From Humidesulfovibrio mexicanus (GTDB lineage: Bacteria > Desulfobacterota > Desulfovibrionia > Desulfovibrionales > Desulfovibrionaceae), in the NCBI RefSeq assembly GCF_900188225.1, contig NZ_FZOC01000001.1:62001-126000 (forward strand): a stretch of DNA of 64,000 nt, given 5' to 3'. Positions 17,153 to 25,579 of the stretch are shown piece by piece. The notes under the pieces are model-generated. The model was not told the DNA's origin and did not search any database. It saw only the letters and a program-made list of their open reading frames with translations. Within the stretch, counting starts at the first letter, position 1; every line of letters starts with the position of its first letter. Made by a program: the position numbers and the translations under genes.

Positions 17153-17441
17153 ATCTGTTCGAGTCTGGAGCGTTCGCTGTTATCGCATACGAAGTGTTCG
17201 ACTCTTCCAGGCGCGCAATAAAGATTCGCACAAAAAAGGGGGGGGTGAGAGGTTGCCAGGGGGATGACGGGTTGAACTGGCGTTATCTGCTGGAATCGTC
17301 ACAAGGCGCGTGATCCAATTCCCTGTCTGCGCAGGACAATGCTTAAACCCTGGTGCCCCAAGAAGCAGCGGCCCTCGGCCCGTCATTGTCTGGAGCGTGT
17401 TGGGCTGTGCTTCTTCTGTCCCCACGCAAACAGGCATTGCA
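17153..17441. other. Gene-free convergent spacer with one long-range inverted repeat
   Basis: About 290 bases between the porin terminator and the pyrophosphatase terminator. I find no open frame with gene character. GACAATG (17335-17341) and CATTGTC (17384-17390) are exact inverted arms around a G+C-rich 42-base centre; whether this is a small RNA or chance cannot be told from sequence. Confidence 0.4.
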
Positions 17442-17473
17442 CAAAAAAAGCGGGCCCCCGAAGGAGCCCGCCG
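17442..17473 (-). terminator. Rho-independent terminator of Mn pyrophosphatase gene
   Basis: On the minus strand GCGGGC and GCCCGC pair across a ten-base centre, followed by seven T, beginning some 25 bases after the stop codon. Confidence 0.85.
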
Positions 17474-17497
17474 AAGGTGCTGCTGTAAACCCTTGGA

Positions 17498-18415
17498 TTA
17501 GGCGAAGGCCTTTTCCATGGGGGGAACAACCTGCTTCTTGCGGCTCATGCAGCCGTCAACCCACATGGAGTTGTTGGCCACCTTGCCATTGAAGGCCTTT
17601 TCCACCAGGGAGGCGTCTTCGGAGACCACGAGGATCTCGGAGCCTTCCTTCATGATGTCGGTCAGGAGCAGCATGACGGTGTGACGGCCGTCGGCCTTGG
17701 AGGACTTCACCTCTTCCAGCAGAGCGGGCTTCACCTTGTCGAGGAGGGTGAGGTCCAGCACTTCGACCTGGCCAATGCCGACCTTCTTGCCGCCCATGTT
17801 GAAATCCTTGAAGTCCCGGTACATGAGATCCTTGGCGGGGATGCCGTCCACGGAGCCCTTGATCTTCAGCATCTCCATGCCCAGAGCCTTGAAGTCGGCC
17901 ACACCGGCGATCTTGGCGAGGCCTTCGACGGCCTTCTTGTCGGCATCGGTGCAGGTGGGGGACTTGAAGAGGACGGTATCGTTCAGGATGGCGCACAAAA
18001 GGGCTCCGGCGATGCCCTTGGGGATCTCGATGCCGTAGAATTCGTACATGGCCTTGATGATGGTGCCGGTGCAGCCCACGGGCCAGACCCACATCTCAAG
18101 GGGATTGGGGGTGGTCACGTCGCCCAGCTTGTGGTGATCGACGACGAAGAGCACCTTGCCCTTGTCCAGGTTGTCAAGGGTCTGGGAAAGATCGGAGGTG
18201 TCGACCAGGGCGATGTCCTTGCCGGTGGCGTCGGTCTCGATGGCGGGAGCGGCCAGGCCAAACTTGTCCAGCACGAACTTGGCGTCAGGGGTGCAAGGAC
18301 CCTGGGCCGCTGCAACGGCTTCCATGCCGCGCTTGCTCAGCAGGTCGGCAACGGCAATGGCGGCGGTGATGGAATCGCAATCGGGATTTTTGTGACCGCA
18401 AACGATAATAGCCAT
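17498..18415 (-). CDS. ppaC: Manganese-dependent inorganic pyrophosphatase
   Basis: A 305-residue family II (DHH/DHHA2) pyrophosphatase hydrolysing pyrophosphate to phosphate. Metal ligands show in GHKNPDCDS (8-16) and VVDHHKLGD, and the C-terminal substrate motif SRKKQVVPP is intact. No CBS domains are inserted, so this is the simple form. The start at 18415 has a strong GAGGAGG site; the longer frame does not. In sulfate reducers this activity is important because sulfate activation by ATP sulfurylase releases pyrophosphate, and removing it pulls that reaction forward. It is monocistronic with its own terminator. Confidence 0.95.
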   Translation of the reverse strand: MAIIVCGHKNPDCDSITAAIAVADLLSKRGMEAVAAAQGPCTPDAKFVLDKFGLAAPAIETDATGKDIALVDTSDLSQTLDNLDKGKVLFVVDHHKLGDVTTPNPLEMWVWPVGCTGTIIKAMYEFYGIEIPKGIAGALLCAILNDTVLFKSPTCTDADKKAVEGLAKIAGVADFKALGMEMLKIKGSVDGIPAKDLMYRDFKDFNMGGKKVGIGQVEVLDLTLLDKVKPALLEEVKSSKADGRHTVMLLLTDIMKEGSEILVVSEDASLVEKAFNGKVANNSMWVDGCMSRKKQVVPPMEKAFA

Positions 18416-18654
18416 GTAGAAGTCCTCCTCAATATTATGTGGATGCCACAAACGGTCATTCCTCACGAATGATTGTTCCATTTATCACAAAGCATCGGCT
18501 TTGCCAAGCCAGAAGATGTCATGGGGATGTGAAAAATGAGGGTAACCGCTTCGCTTGCAACCCAAAAACAGTCCTGAAGGAGGAAACGCGAGTGCACAGC
18601 GCGGCGTCCAGGAAAGCTTTTGTGCGATTTGTCCCAAAGTGGCCTGGCGGAGTA

Positions 18655-19355
18655 TCAAAAAATTCCGAGAAGGCGCAAGACTCCGAGGACGATGCCCCCC
18701 CCGGCCAAGGCGACGTACAGGCTGCGCAGACGCAGGGCCAACAGCCCCCCAACGCTTGCGGCAAGAAGCAGTTCACTCCAGCTGATGCGACACGATGCCA
18801 GCGTTGGCCCGTACTGGTGCAGCACAAAATGAACGGCTGAGGCAAGCAGGCCTGCCCCGATAAGGAAAAACAGCCAATTCGCAAGAAGCTTGCTGATGAG
18901 CGTCCACATGAGCAGCCGCCCTGGCACAGCGACATCCGCAGGCTTGCGCACCCATTGCAGCACGCCGCTGTATGATCGGTTCAGACGGTCGCGCATGATG
19001 CGCTCCAGGCGTGTCCCCATCCAGGCCATGGGCAAGCCGGCTGCAAGGGCTAGGCTGGCCAATGGCAGGGAATCAAGGCCAAAGTAGCTGCACAAGGCCA
19101 ATGCAGTGAACGTTGCTGCGGTTGTGTGCGGGGGAATGAAGGTGCCGACCGGGATGAAGTCGAGCCAGAGCAGTTCGAAAAACACGGCAACCAGCATACT
19201 CGTCTCAAGATTGCCGAAAGAAAGCCCCCAAAGAAGCCCGACAAACAGGGGGCGCTCAATGAGCCCAAGGCTTAGCGAAAAGCGGAAAAGGGAAAACAGC
19301 GCAAAAAAAAACCAACGGTGGCGAACCACACAGGGCCGGTCATGCTTGCGTCCAT
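18655..19355 (-). CDS. Mannose-type PTS EIIC component, probably frameshifted
   Basis: The main open frame (GTG at 19329 to 18655, 224 residues) encodes a sorbose/mannose-family EIIC membrane protein with about six hydrophobic segments and the ERPLFVGLLWG motif near its start. That GTG has no ribosome site. By contrast the ATG at 19355 overlaps the EIIB stop (TGATG), has GAGG eight bases upstream and encodes VWFATVGFFF, which fits the first membrane helix, but this frame stops after 28 codons. The two frames join if one base is gained, or the ribosome slips back one, in a run of nine T at about 19302-19310. I therefore give the region from the coupled ATG. No EIID gene is present. Confidence 0.7.
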
Positions 19356-19816
19356 CAGGTGAACCTCACGGATACAGGATCGTTTGGAACGCAACGAAAG
19401 TCGAGCTCAACGCCCTTGTCCTGCAGGAAACGCAAACAGGCCTCGTCGTCCGGACCGATGGAAACGCTGGGAGACACCTGACGTTTTCCCTGTGAATAAT
19501 GAAGGTTGCCGATGTTCAGAATGGAGATGGACAGCCCCTTTTCCACCGCTCGCCGGACATCGAGACAGGTAGAGAACAGGAGCAGCGTTGATTCACGGGC
19601 AGGCGCCTTGAGCCTCGAATCCGCGGCTAGGGCGTCTATGGGCAAAAAGGCGCTTTCCACCGCCCTTGGAATCGCCAAGGACATGATCTCCTGCTGAAAT
19701 TCGTCGCGGGACAATTCGTCGTTGCCGACGATGATGCACTTGGCGTCCATAAACGGCACCCATGCCTCCACAACCTGCCCGTGGATTAGCCGGTTGTCGA
19801 CCCGCACCCAAAACAC
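19355..19816 (-). CDS. Mannose-type PTS EIIB component
   Basis: A 153-residue cytosolic EIIB domain of the mannose/fructose/sorbose PTS family. The phosphorylated histidine lies in VDNRLIHGQV (His12), the usual EIIB(Man) context. I start at the GTG at 19816, with GGGAG upstream; longer starts would reach back into the EIIA gene. Phosphate would come from the EIIA product of the gene 13 bases upstream and pass to a sugar through EIIC/EIID, but EIID is missing here, so a regulatory role is plausible. Its stop overlaps the presumed EIIC start by one base. Confidence 0.85.
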   Translation of the reverse strand: MFWVRVDNRLIHGQVVEAWVPFMDAKCIIVGNDELSRDEFQQEIMSLAIPRAVESAFLPIDALAADSRLKAPARESTLLLFSTCLDVRRAVEKGLSISILNIGNLHYSQGKRQVSPSVSIGPDDEACLRFLQDKGVELDFRCVPNDPVSVRFT

Positions 19817-19829
19817 GACAGCCGCTCCC

Positions 19830-20288
19830 TCAGGTCCGCTTCCTGAGCATTTCGCCAGGGACGACAATACCTTGCACACCTGCGGATTTGGCCTGGGCGG
19901 CCAAAGCATCCAGGCTTTCCGAACGCGACTGGAGCACCTTGAGCAGCATGGGAAGGTTTACTCCGGCCACAACCTCGACATTGCCGAGCTTGCGCAGAGA
20001 AAGACTCAAGGTCGTCGGGGTGCCGCCAAAAAGGTCCGTCAACACCAGCACGCCCATGCCCATTTCCAACTGGGCCAAATCGACCTTCAGTTCCGCAAGA
20101 ATATCGTCCACCCCGCGCGATTCGAGCACAGAGACCGCGAGGAGCCCCTCTTGGGGGCCGACAATCAACTGCGCCGCACCAAGCAAGGCCGCGCCAAACT
20201 CCCCGTGTGTGACAAGAAGCACGCCCACCTGCCGGGCTCCGGGGCGCGCATCGTTGGATTCCGCCATCATACCGCCTGTGTGCGCCAT
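19830..20288 (-). CDS. Mannose-type PTS EIIA component
   Basis: A roughly 152-residue EIIA(Man)-type domain. The phosphoryl-accepting histidine is in LLVTHGEFG (His28 with this start), and TDLFGGTP, typical of the fold, is present. Two starts are possible: the ATG at 20288 with AGGTG six bases upstream, or ATG-ATG at 20270/20267 after AGGCGG. The gene follows rapZ, in the place where E. coli has npr, so it sits in the rpoN-linked PTS context. It would accept phosphate from HPr, which is not in this window. Confidence 0.85.
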   Translation of the reverse strand: MAHTGGMMAESNDARPGARQVGVLLVTHGEFGAALLGAAQLIVGPQEGLLAVSVLESRGVDDILAELKVDLAQLEMGMGVLVLTDLFGGTPTTLSLSLRKLGNVEVVAGVNLPMLLKVLQSRSESLDALAAQAKSAGVQGIVVPGEMLRKRT

Positions 20289-20315
20289 GGTGCGCACCTG
20301 TTCTGGAACGAACTG

Positions 20316-21203
20316 TCAACCAAGGTCGAAGTGCCGGTGCTCCAGGGTGACGCTGTAGCCCGCATCATGCAAAGTGGCATAGGCCAATTCCGCAAGCGCA
20401 ACGGAACGGTGCCTCCCCCCGGTGCACCCCAGGGCCAGGGCCACGCGGTAGCGTCCTTCGGCCGCATAAAGCGGCAACAGGTAGAGCAAAAAATCAAGGA
20501 ACCTGGCCTTGAAGGTCCGCCCGGTCTCCGAGTCGAGCACATAGTCCGCCACTGGGGCGTCCTTCCCGGACATGGGCCTAAGCTCGGGGACGAAATATGG
20601 GTTTGGCAAAAAACGCAGATCAAAGACAAGGTCCGCCTCGGCCGGTGCGCCGTACTTGAAGCCGAAGCTCATGACGTGCACGCGCATTCCCTGCCCTGCA
20701 TGTTCCTTGGCGCCGAAACGCTCCTGAATCTGGCGGCGCAAGTCATGGATGGAAAAGCTGCTTGTGTCGAGCACCAGTTCAGCATCGCGCCGAAGAGGCG
20801 CAAGCAGGGCGCGCTCCTTGGCCAGGGCCTGCTCAAGCCCTCTTTCGTCGCTCTCCAGAGGATGCGGACGGCGCGTGGTGGCGTATCGGCGCATGATGGC
20901 GTCGACCGTGGCTTCCACAAACAGCACCCGAACCACTATGCCCTTTGCGGCAAGCTCCTGCACCGCGTCATTCCATTGGTCAAGAAACTCATGTTGTCGC
21001 AAGTCCATGCCCAGGGCGAGTCCCCTGTGTTTGGAGTCCTTGCCGAGAAACAAGGCGACGAGCTTGGGAAGCATGGCTGCGGGAAGACCATCCACGCAAA
21101 AATAGCCCAGATCCTCGAACACGTTGAGCGCCGTGCTTTTGCCCGCTCCGGACAGGCCGGTGACCACCACGACCGAGAAGGACTCTGACGGATACTGCGA
21201 CAT
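20316..21203 (-). CDS. rapZ: RNase adapter / nucleotide-binding protein RapZ
   Basis: A 295-residue P-loop protein of the RapZ (YvcJ) family. Walker A is GLSGAGKS (16-23); the C-terminal half contains GCTGGRHRSV typical of the family. In E. coli RapZ binds small RNAs and guides RNase E to GlmZ, controlling amino-sugar synthesis; Gram-positive members bind nucleotides and affect competence or carbon regulation. Which role applies here is unknown. Its place after ptsN matches the widely conserved rpoN-hpf-ptsN-rapZ order. Confidence 0.92.
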   Translation of the reverse strand: MSQYPSESFSVVVVTGLSGAGKSTALNVFEDLGYFCVDGLPAAMLPKLVALFLGKDSKHRGLALGMDLRQHEFLDQWNDAVQELAAKGIVVRVLFVEATVDAIMRRYATTRRPHPLESDERGLEQALAKERALLAPLRRDAELVLDTSSFSIHDLRRQIQERFGAKEHAGQGMRVHVMSFGFKYGAPAEADLVFDLRFLPNPYFVPELRPMSGKDAPVADYVLDSETGRTFKARFLDFLLYLLPLYAAEGRYRVALALGCTGGRHRSVALAELAYATLHDAGYSVTLEHRHFDLG

Positions 21204-21215
21204 GACTGACGGACC

Positions 21216-21665
21216 TCAGTAAGACTGGAGCAGGCGCAAAAGCCCCTCGCGGTCCTCGGCCTCAAAGAAGTCCTTACGGAACGAATCGTCCTTGATGAGC
21301 CGCGAGATGTGCGCAAGGATGCGCAGGTGGATTCCGGTCATCTGCTCTGGCGCAAGAACCAGAAAAAAGATGCTGCACGGCTTGAAGTCCAAGGCCTCAA
21401 AATCAACACCATGCAGGCTGCGCCCCACAAGCAGGATGATGTTCGACAGCGTGGGGAGCTTGCCATGCGGAATGGCGACGCCATCGCCAATGCCTGTGGT
21501 GCCGAGCCCCTCCCGGTCCAGCAGGACCGAGAGGGCAAGATCGGCATCAAGCTGCGGGTGCCTGGCGGCTACGGCCATGGTCATTTCCCGCAGAACTTCG
21601 GGCTTGCTGGTGGCCGCAAGAGCGGGCAGCACCAATTCCCGATCCAGATACTCGTCAAGACGCAT
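21216..21665 (-). CDS. ptsN: Nitrogen PTS EIIA protein PtsN
   Basis: A 149-residue EIIA(Ntr)/fructose-type domain with the active histidine in GVAIPHGK (His67). In other proteobacteria its phosphorylation state links nitrogen and carbon status to potassium transport, sigma-54 regulons and phosphate signalling. It sits two bases after hpf and 12 bases before rapZ and is surely co-transcribed with them. Confidence 0.92.
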   Translation of the reverse strand: MRLDEYLDRELVLPALAATSKPEVLREMTMAVAARHPQLDADLALSVLLDREGLGTTGIGDGVAIPHGKLPTLSNIILLVGRSLHGVDFEALDFKPCSIFFLVLAPEQMTGIHLRILAHISRLIKDDSFRKDFFEAEDREGLLRLLQSY

Positions 21666-21667
21666 TG

Positions 21668-22210
21668 TTAGTTTCCGGGGTCGATGAGACCGAAGTCTCC
21701 GTTCTTGGTCCTGTACAAAACGTTGACGCGGGCGGTTTCCGCATTGCGGAACACCAGAAACTCGAACTTGCGGCTCTCAAGCTGCATGGCCGCTTCATCG
21801 ACGCTCATGGGCTTGGGCTCGAAGTTGTCGCTTTCCTTGATGGTTGGCGTCCGGCCAGAGCCTTCGTCAGTGAAGCTTATGACATCCATGCGCGCGGCGC
21901 GGGGCGTTCCGGCGCGGCGACGCTCCTTGTGGCGTTCGCGCATCTTCTTGAGCTGCGCCTCCAGCTTGTCAAGCACCTGGTCGATGGTCGAGTACATGTC
22001 CTCGGACTCTTCGTAGGCCGAAATATGCAGATTGTCCGCCGCAAGAACCACTTCCGCCTTGTGGCGGAACTTCTCCACGGAGAGATTGATCTGGAGTTCG
22101 GTCTCTATGGTATCGCCAATGAACTTGGCCATCTTCTCGAAACGGGAAGTGGCGTATTCCTTCAAGTGGTCGGAGGGCTCGAAATTCTTGAAGGCGAAAG
22201 AGATGTTCAT
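21668..22210 (-). CDS. hpf: Long-form ribosome hibernation promoting factor
   Basis: A 180-residue protein with an N-terminal RaiA/YfiA-like fold (1-100) that blocks the ribosomal decoding centre, a charged linker rich in Arg, and a C-terminal dimerisation domain (about 125-180). The latter makes it the long form that drives 100S ribosome dimers without RMF. A GGAGGT site precedes the ATG. It lies 38 bases after rpoN. Confidence 0.93.
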   Translation of the reverse strand: MNISFAFKNFEPSDHLKEYATSRFEKMAKFIGDTIETELQINLSVEKFRHKAEVVLAADNLHISAYEESEDMYSTIDQVLDKLEAQLKKMRERHKERRRAGTPRAARMDVISFTDEGSGRTPTIKESDNFEPKPMSVDEAAMQLESRKFEFLVFRNAETARVNVLYRTKNGDFGLIDPGN

Positions 22211-22248
22211 GCAATACCTCCAGTAGTCTTGATGGCGCGCGGCGCCTG

Positions 22249-23694
22249 TTAAAACACGTGCTTGCGCTTGGAGGAAGACTCGATGTGCATGGCCGTTCGG
22301 TACTTGGCCACTGTTCTCCGTGCTATGTTCACCTCCAGTTTCTGTTTCAGGATTTCGCCGATCTGTTCATCGCTCAACGGTCGTTTTGGGTTTTCCTCGC
22401 CGATGAGCTGCTTGATGAGCGCCTTGACGGACTCGGATCCGACCTGAGTGCCGTCGTCAAGGTCCAGCGCACTGTTGAAAAAGAACTTGAGCTCAAAAAT
22501 GCCGTGGGGGGTCGCCACATACTTGCTGGTGGTGATGCGGCTCACGGTGGACTCATGCATCCCGATGTCCTCCGCGACCTCCTTGAGGATCAACGGCTTG
22601 AGCCGGGTCACCCCATGTTCGAAGAAGTCGCGTTGAAAGCGGACGATACTCTCCATCACCTTGTACAAGGTGCGCTGCCGCTGGTAAAGGCTCTTCATCA
22701 GCCATTCCGCGCTGCGGACCTTGTCCTGAAAATATTCACGCTCGGCCGTGTTCTTGGCCTTGGCGTTTTCCATGTAGAAGGGGTTGAGCTGAAGGCGGGG
22801 GAACCCCTCCTCGTTCAATACGATGACGAAATCCTGCCCGACCTTGTACACGAAGACATCCGGGCTCACATACTGCGGCTCGCCGGAGGAGAAATGCGCT
22901 CCGGGCATGGGCTCAAGACTCTGGATCAGGTCGAGATAGTCCTTCAAATCCTCCATGGTGATCTTGAACTTCTTGGTCAACGGCTTGTAGCGGTGCTTCT
23001 CAAAATCCTCCAAGTGATCCCGCACGAGAGAAACCAGCACAGGATCCTCGTCGAGGCCCTGGTGCTGCAGCTGGACGAGCAGACACTCCTGCACGCTGCG
23101 CGCGGCCACGCCCACCGGATCCAGCCGCTGGATGCGCCGCACTACAGCCTCTATGTCCTCGACGGGACAATCAGGCAGCTGCTCGGCCATTTCCTCGACC
23201 GAAGCCTGCAGATATCCGCGGGAATCCAAGTTGCCAATGACGATCTCGCCGATGTCCAGATCCCGATCAGTGAAGTTGGACAAACGCATCTGCCAGGCCA
23301 GATGGCCTTCAAGACTCGGCTTGGAGGTCAGCCTGGACTCGAAGGAGAGCCCCTCTTCAGGCACTTCCAGCTCACGCCCAAGCGACTGCTTCGTAACGCT
23401 TGAAAACTCTCCGAGATAGTTTTCCCAATCCGCGCTGCGCATGAGGTTTTCGTCCTCCCTGCTCTGCGCGTCCACATGGGCGGCCTCGTAGTCGTCGAGA
23501 TTGTCTGTGGCAGGTGCCGTGTCCACAACCTCCGGGTCCAATTCCTCAAGGAAGGGGTTTTCCATGAGTTCCTGCTGAATGGACTCAACAAGCTCTAGCC
23601 TGGACAGCTGGAGCAGCTTGATAGCCTGCTGCAACTGCGGCGTCATCACCAGTTGCTGCGTCAGCTTGAGTTGTTGGCGGAGCTCAAGACCCAT
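22249..23694 (-). CDS. rpoN: RNA polymerase sigma-54 factor
   Basis: A 481-residue sigma-54. It has the N-terminal glutamine/leucine-rich activator-interacting region (LQQAIKLLQLSRLEL), the central core-binding domain, the helix-turn-helix region and the RpoN box ARRTVAKYR near the C-terminus that reads the -24 element. It is linked to ptsN and rapZ as in most proteobacteria. A 278-base AT-rich gap with two palindromes separates it from lptB, so rpoN may have its own promoter in addition to read-through from the lpt genes. Confidence 0.96.
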   Translation of the reverse strand: MGLELRQQLKLTQQLVMTPQLQQAIKLLQLSRLELVESIQQELMENPFLEELDPEVVDTAPATDNLDDYEAAHVDAQSREDENLMRSADWENYLGEFSSVTKQSLGRELEVPEEGLSFESRLTSKPSLEGHLAWQMRLSNFTDRDLDIGEIVIGNLDSRGYLQASVEEMAEQLPDCPVEDIEAVVRRIQRLDPVGVAARSVQECLLVQLQHQGLDEDPVLVSLVRDHLEDFEKHRYKPLTKKFKITMEDLKDYLDLIQSLEPMPGAHFSSGEPQYVSPDVFVYKVGQDFVIVLNEEGFPRLQLNPFYMENAKAKNTAEREYFQDKVRSAEWLMKSLYQRQRTLYKVMESIVRFQRDFFEHGVTRLKPLILKEVAEDIGMHESTVSRITTSKYVATPHGIFELKFFFNSALDLDDGTQVGSESVKALIKQLIGEENPKRPLSDEQIGEILKQKLEVNIARRTVAKYRTAMHIESSSKRKHVF

Positions 23695-23834
23695 TCACGG
23701 ACACCATTGCCTTCACGTCGCCAGGGGGGAAACGCCAAAAAAATTATGAAACCTGGATATTCGCTTGCCGCCATGGTGCCACAGGCGTTGGGACTGTGCA
23801 AGTTCTTTTTGGTAACTCACCAAATATACGAACC

Positions 23835-23863
23835 TTTTCATAGCGGAATACATCATATGAAAA
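23835..23863. promoter_or_regulatory. Operator-like palindrome upstream of rpoN
   Basis: TTTTCATA (23835-23842) and TATGAAAA (23856-23863) are perfect eight-base inverted arms separated by 13 bases, about 140-170 bases before the rpoN start. The spacing fits a dimeric regulator on two successive major grooves. The binding protein is unknown. Confidence 0.45.
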
Positions 23864-23881
23864 AACTGTACCAACCTTCCA

Positions 23882-23904
23882 GGAATGTGTAAATCCACAA
23901 TTCC
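23882..23904. repeat. Short imperfect palindrome upstream of rpoN
   Basis: GGAATGTG and CACAATTCC flank a six-base centre with one bulged base. It may be a second operator half of the rpoN control region or a weak mRNA hairpin. Confidence 0.35.
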
Positions 23905-23972
23905 TTGCCCTCGGCTGCTCCCCGTGTTTCGAGAAGCCGAGACAGATCGCAACCGCCTGAAATTACGGGGTG

Positions 23973-24695
23973 CTACAGACTGAACGATTCGCCCAGGTAG
24001 AGCTTTCTGGCCTTGCTGCTCTGCACGATCTCCGAGGGGCTCCCCTCAAGGATGACCATGCCCTCATAGACGAGGTAGGCTCGATCGCAAATATTGAGCG
24101 TCTCCCGGACGTTGTGGTCGGATATGAGGATGCCGATGCCCATCCCCTTGAGCACGGAGATGATCTCCTGAATATCGATCACGGCGATGGGGTCGATGCC
24201 GGCAAACGGCTCGTCCAAGAGGATGAACTTGGGGTTCACGATAAGCGCGCGGGCGATCTCAAGCCTCCGGCGCTCACCCCCCGAAAGGAACATGGCGGGC
24301 TGGTTGGCAAGCTTGGTGATGGTGAACATCTCAAGCAGTTCTTCGGCGCGCGTCTTCCGCTCGGCCCGGGTCATGGGCATCTGCTCAAGAATTACGTCAA
24401 GGTTGTGGCGAACCGAGAGTTTCTTGAAAATGGAACTTTCCTGGGGCAGGTAGGAAAGACCGAGCCGAGCACGCTCGTGCAAGGGCATTTCGGTCACGTC
24501 CTGCTTGTCCAGAACGACATTTCCCGTGGTGGGATTCACCACGCCCACGAGCATGTAGAAGGTTGTGGTCTTGCCTGCGCCGTTCGGCCCCAGCAGCCCC
24601 ACAACCTCGCGATCATGGATGGCGAGATTGATGTGGCGCACGACCTCGCGTTCGCCATAGCGCTTTGACAGGTTCGTCGCGATAAGTTCGGCCAT
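23973..24695 (-). CDS. lptB: LPS export ABC transporter ATPase LptB
   Basis: A 240-residue ABC ATPase that powers extraction of LPS from the inner membrane with LptF/LptG (not in this window). Walker A GPNGAGKTT, the signature LSGGERRR and Walker B ILLDEPFAGIDP are intact. It begins two bases after lptA, in the kdsC-lptC-lptA-lptB order conserved in proteobacteria. Confidence 0.95.
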   Translation of the reverse strand: MAELIATNLSKRYGEREVVRHINLAIHDREVVGLLGPNGAGKTTTFYMLVGVVNPTTGNVVLDKQDVTEMPLHERARLGLSYLPQESSIFKKLSVRHNLDVILEQMPMTRAERKTRAEELLEMFTITKLANQPAMFLSGGERRRLEIARALIVNPKFILLDEPFAGIDPIAVIDIQEIISVLKGMGIGILISDHNVRETLNICDRAYLVYEGMVILEGSPSEIVQSSKARKLYLGESFSL

Positions 24696-24697
24696 GC

Positions 24698-25579
24698 CTA
24701 TTTCCTGTCCGAACCTGGGGTAAAAAAGACCGCTTCCACACGCCGTTGCGCGCCACTCAACACTTCGCTGCGCTTTTCGTTCAGATAATACTTGATCACA
24801 TCGCCGCGTACGGTGTTCTGCCCTTCGCGGAGGATGGGGTTGCCTTCCATGCGCAAAACCCCCTCGTTCACAAAATAGGTAAGCTGAGCACAGGCCCCTT
24901 CATTCTTGCCTGCGACAAGGCGCACATCCCCTTCCGCAACAATGCGGTCGATTTTTCCAGCCCCCAGGTCCGTGCCGTTTTCCTTCTGCTGGCTCCCCGG
25001 CGTCTTGGCCTTGTCGGCAAAGTAGGCCGTAATCTTGCTGGCCCAGATGGCCATGTCGGCCTGCGCGCCATGCACATTGCCCTGAAAGACAACGGCGTTA
25101 TCCGTCTGGCTGTACACCATCTTGTCGGAGGTGATCCGAACAGGATCCTGATTTGCATCCTTGGCCGCTTTCACCGGTGGGCTTTGGACGGCGCTGGCTT
25201 TGAGCTCACTGCCTGGCTTCACCCCCTGCGACGACTTCCCTTTTGTGCCAGAGGACAATGCCGTGGCGGGATTCTCCGGATGGGGCGTCCCCGGCACGGC
25301 GAAACTCGTCGCCTCGGCGTAGCCAATGGCGCGGTTGGGGTCGCGTTTGGGTTCGCTCAAGTCGTACACTGCCAGCCATCCAGATGGTTTGGCGGGCTCA
25401 ACGCGGACACGAACGCCCTGCTGCAGCACGCGCACCACCTGGGCGCCAGGCTCCGGCTTAAGCCGCACGGCAACTTCTCCTGCGGCCATTTTCACCTCGC
25501 CCCCTGTCGTTTGGGCTGAAGCAACGGCAACCAGCGCCAAAAGCGCCGCTACGGCGAGTACGTGGACAAACGGCCTCAC
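24698..25579 (-). CDS. lptA: LptA (OstA-like) periplasmic LPS carrier with N-terminal SH3-like domain
   Basis: A 293-residue exported protein. After a signal peptide (about 1-22, ending ASAQ), residues 28-95 resemble a bacterial SH3 domain (VRLKPEPGAQVV...GWLAVYD...IGYAEA). A low-complexity linker follows, then the OstA/LptA beta-jellyroll from about 145 (DPVRITSDKMVY...VVFQGNVHG), which bridges LPS across the periplasm. E. coli LptA is about 185 residues and lacks the SH3 part, so roughly 100 residues are extra. The start overlaps the lptC stop by four bases. Confidence 0.85.
   Translation of the reverse strand: MRPFVHVLAVAALLALVAVASAQTTGGEVKMAAGEVAVRLKPEPGAQVVRVLQQGVRVRVEPAKPSGWLAVYDLSEPKRDPNRAIGYAEATSFAVPGTPHPENPATALSSGTKGKSSQGVKPGSELKASAVQSPPVKAAKDANQDPVRITSDKMVYSQTDNAVVFQGNVHGAQADMAIWASKITAYFADKAKTPGSQQKENGTDLGAGKIDRIVAEGDVRLVAGKNEGACAQLTYFVNEGVLRMEGNPILREGQNTVRGDVIKYYLNEKRSEVLSGAQRRVEAVFFTPGSDRK

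Larger units (their letters stand above)
23695..23972. other. AT-rich lptB-rpoN spacer
   Basis: The longest non-coding gap inside the large minus-strand block and clearly more AT-rich than its surroundings. It holds two palindromes, listed separately, and no credible gene. No T-run terminator for lptB was found. A rpoN promoter is expected here but I could not place one with confidence. Confidence 0.6.
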
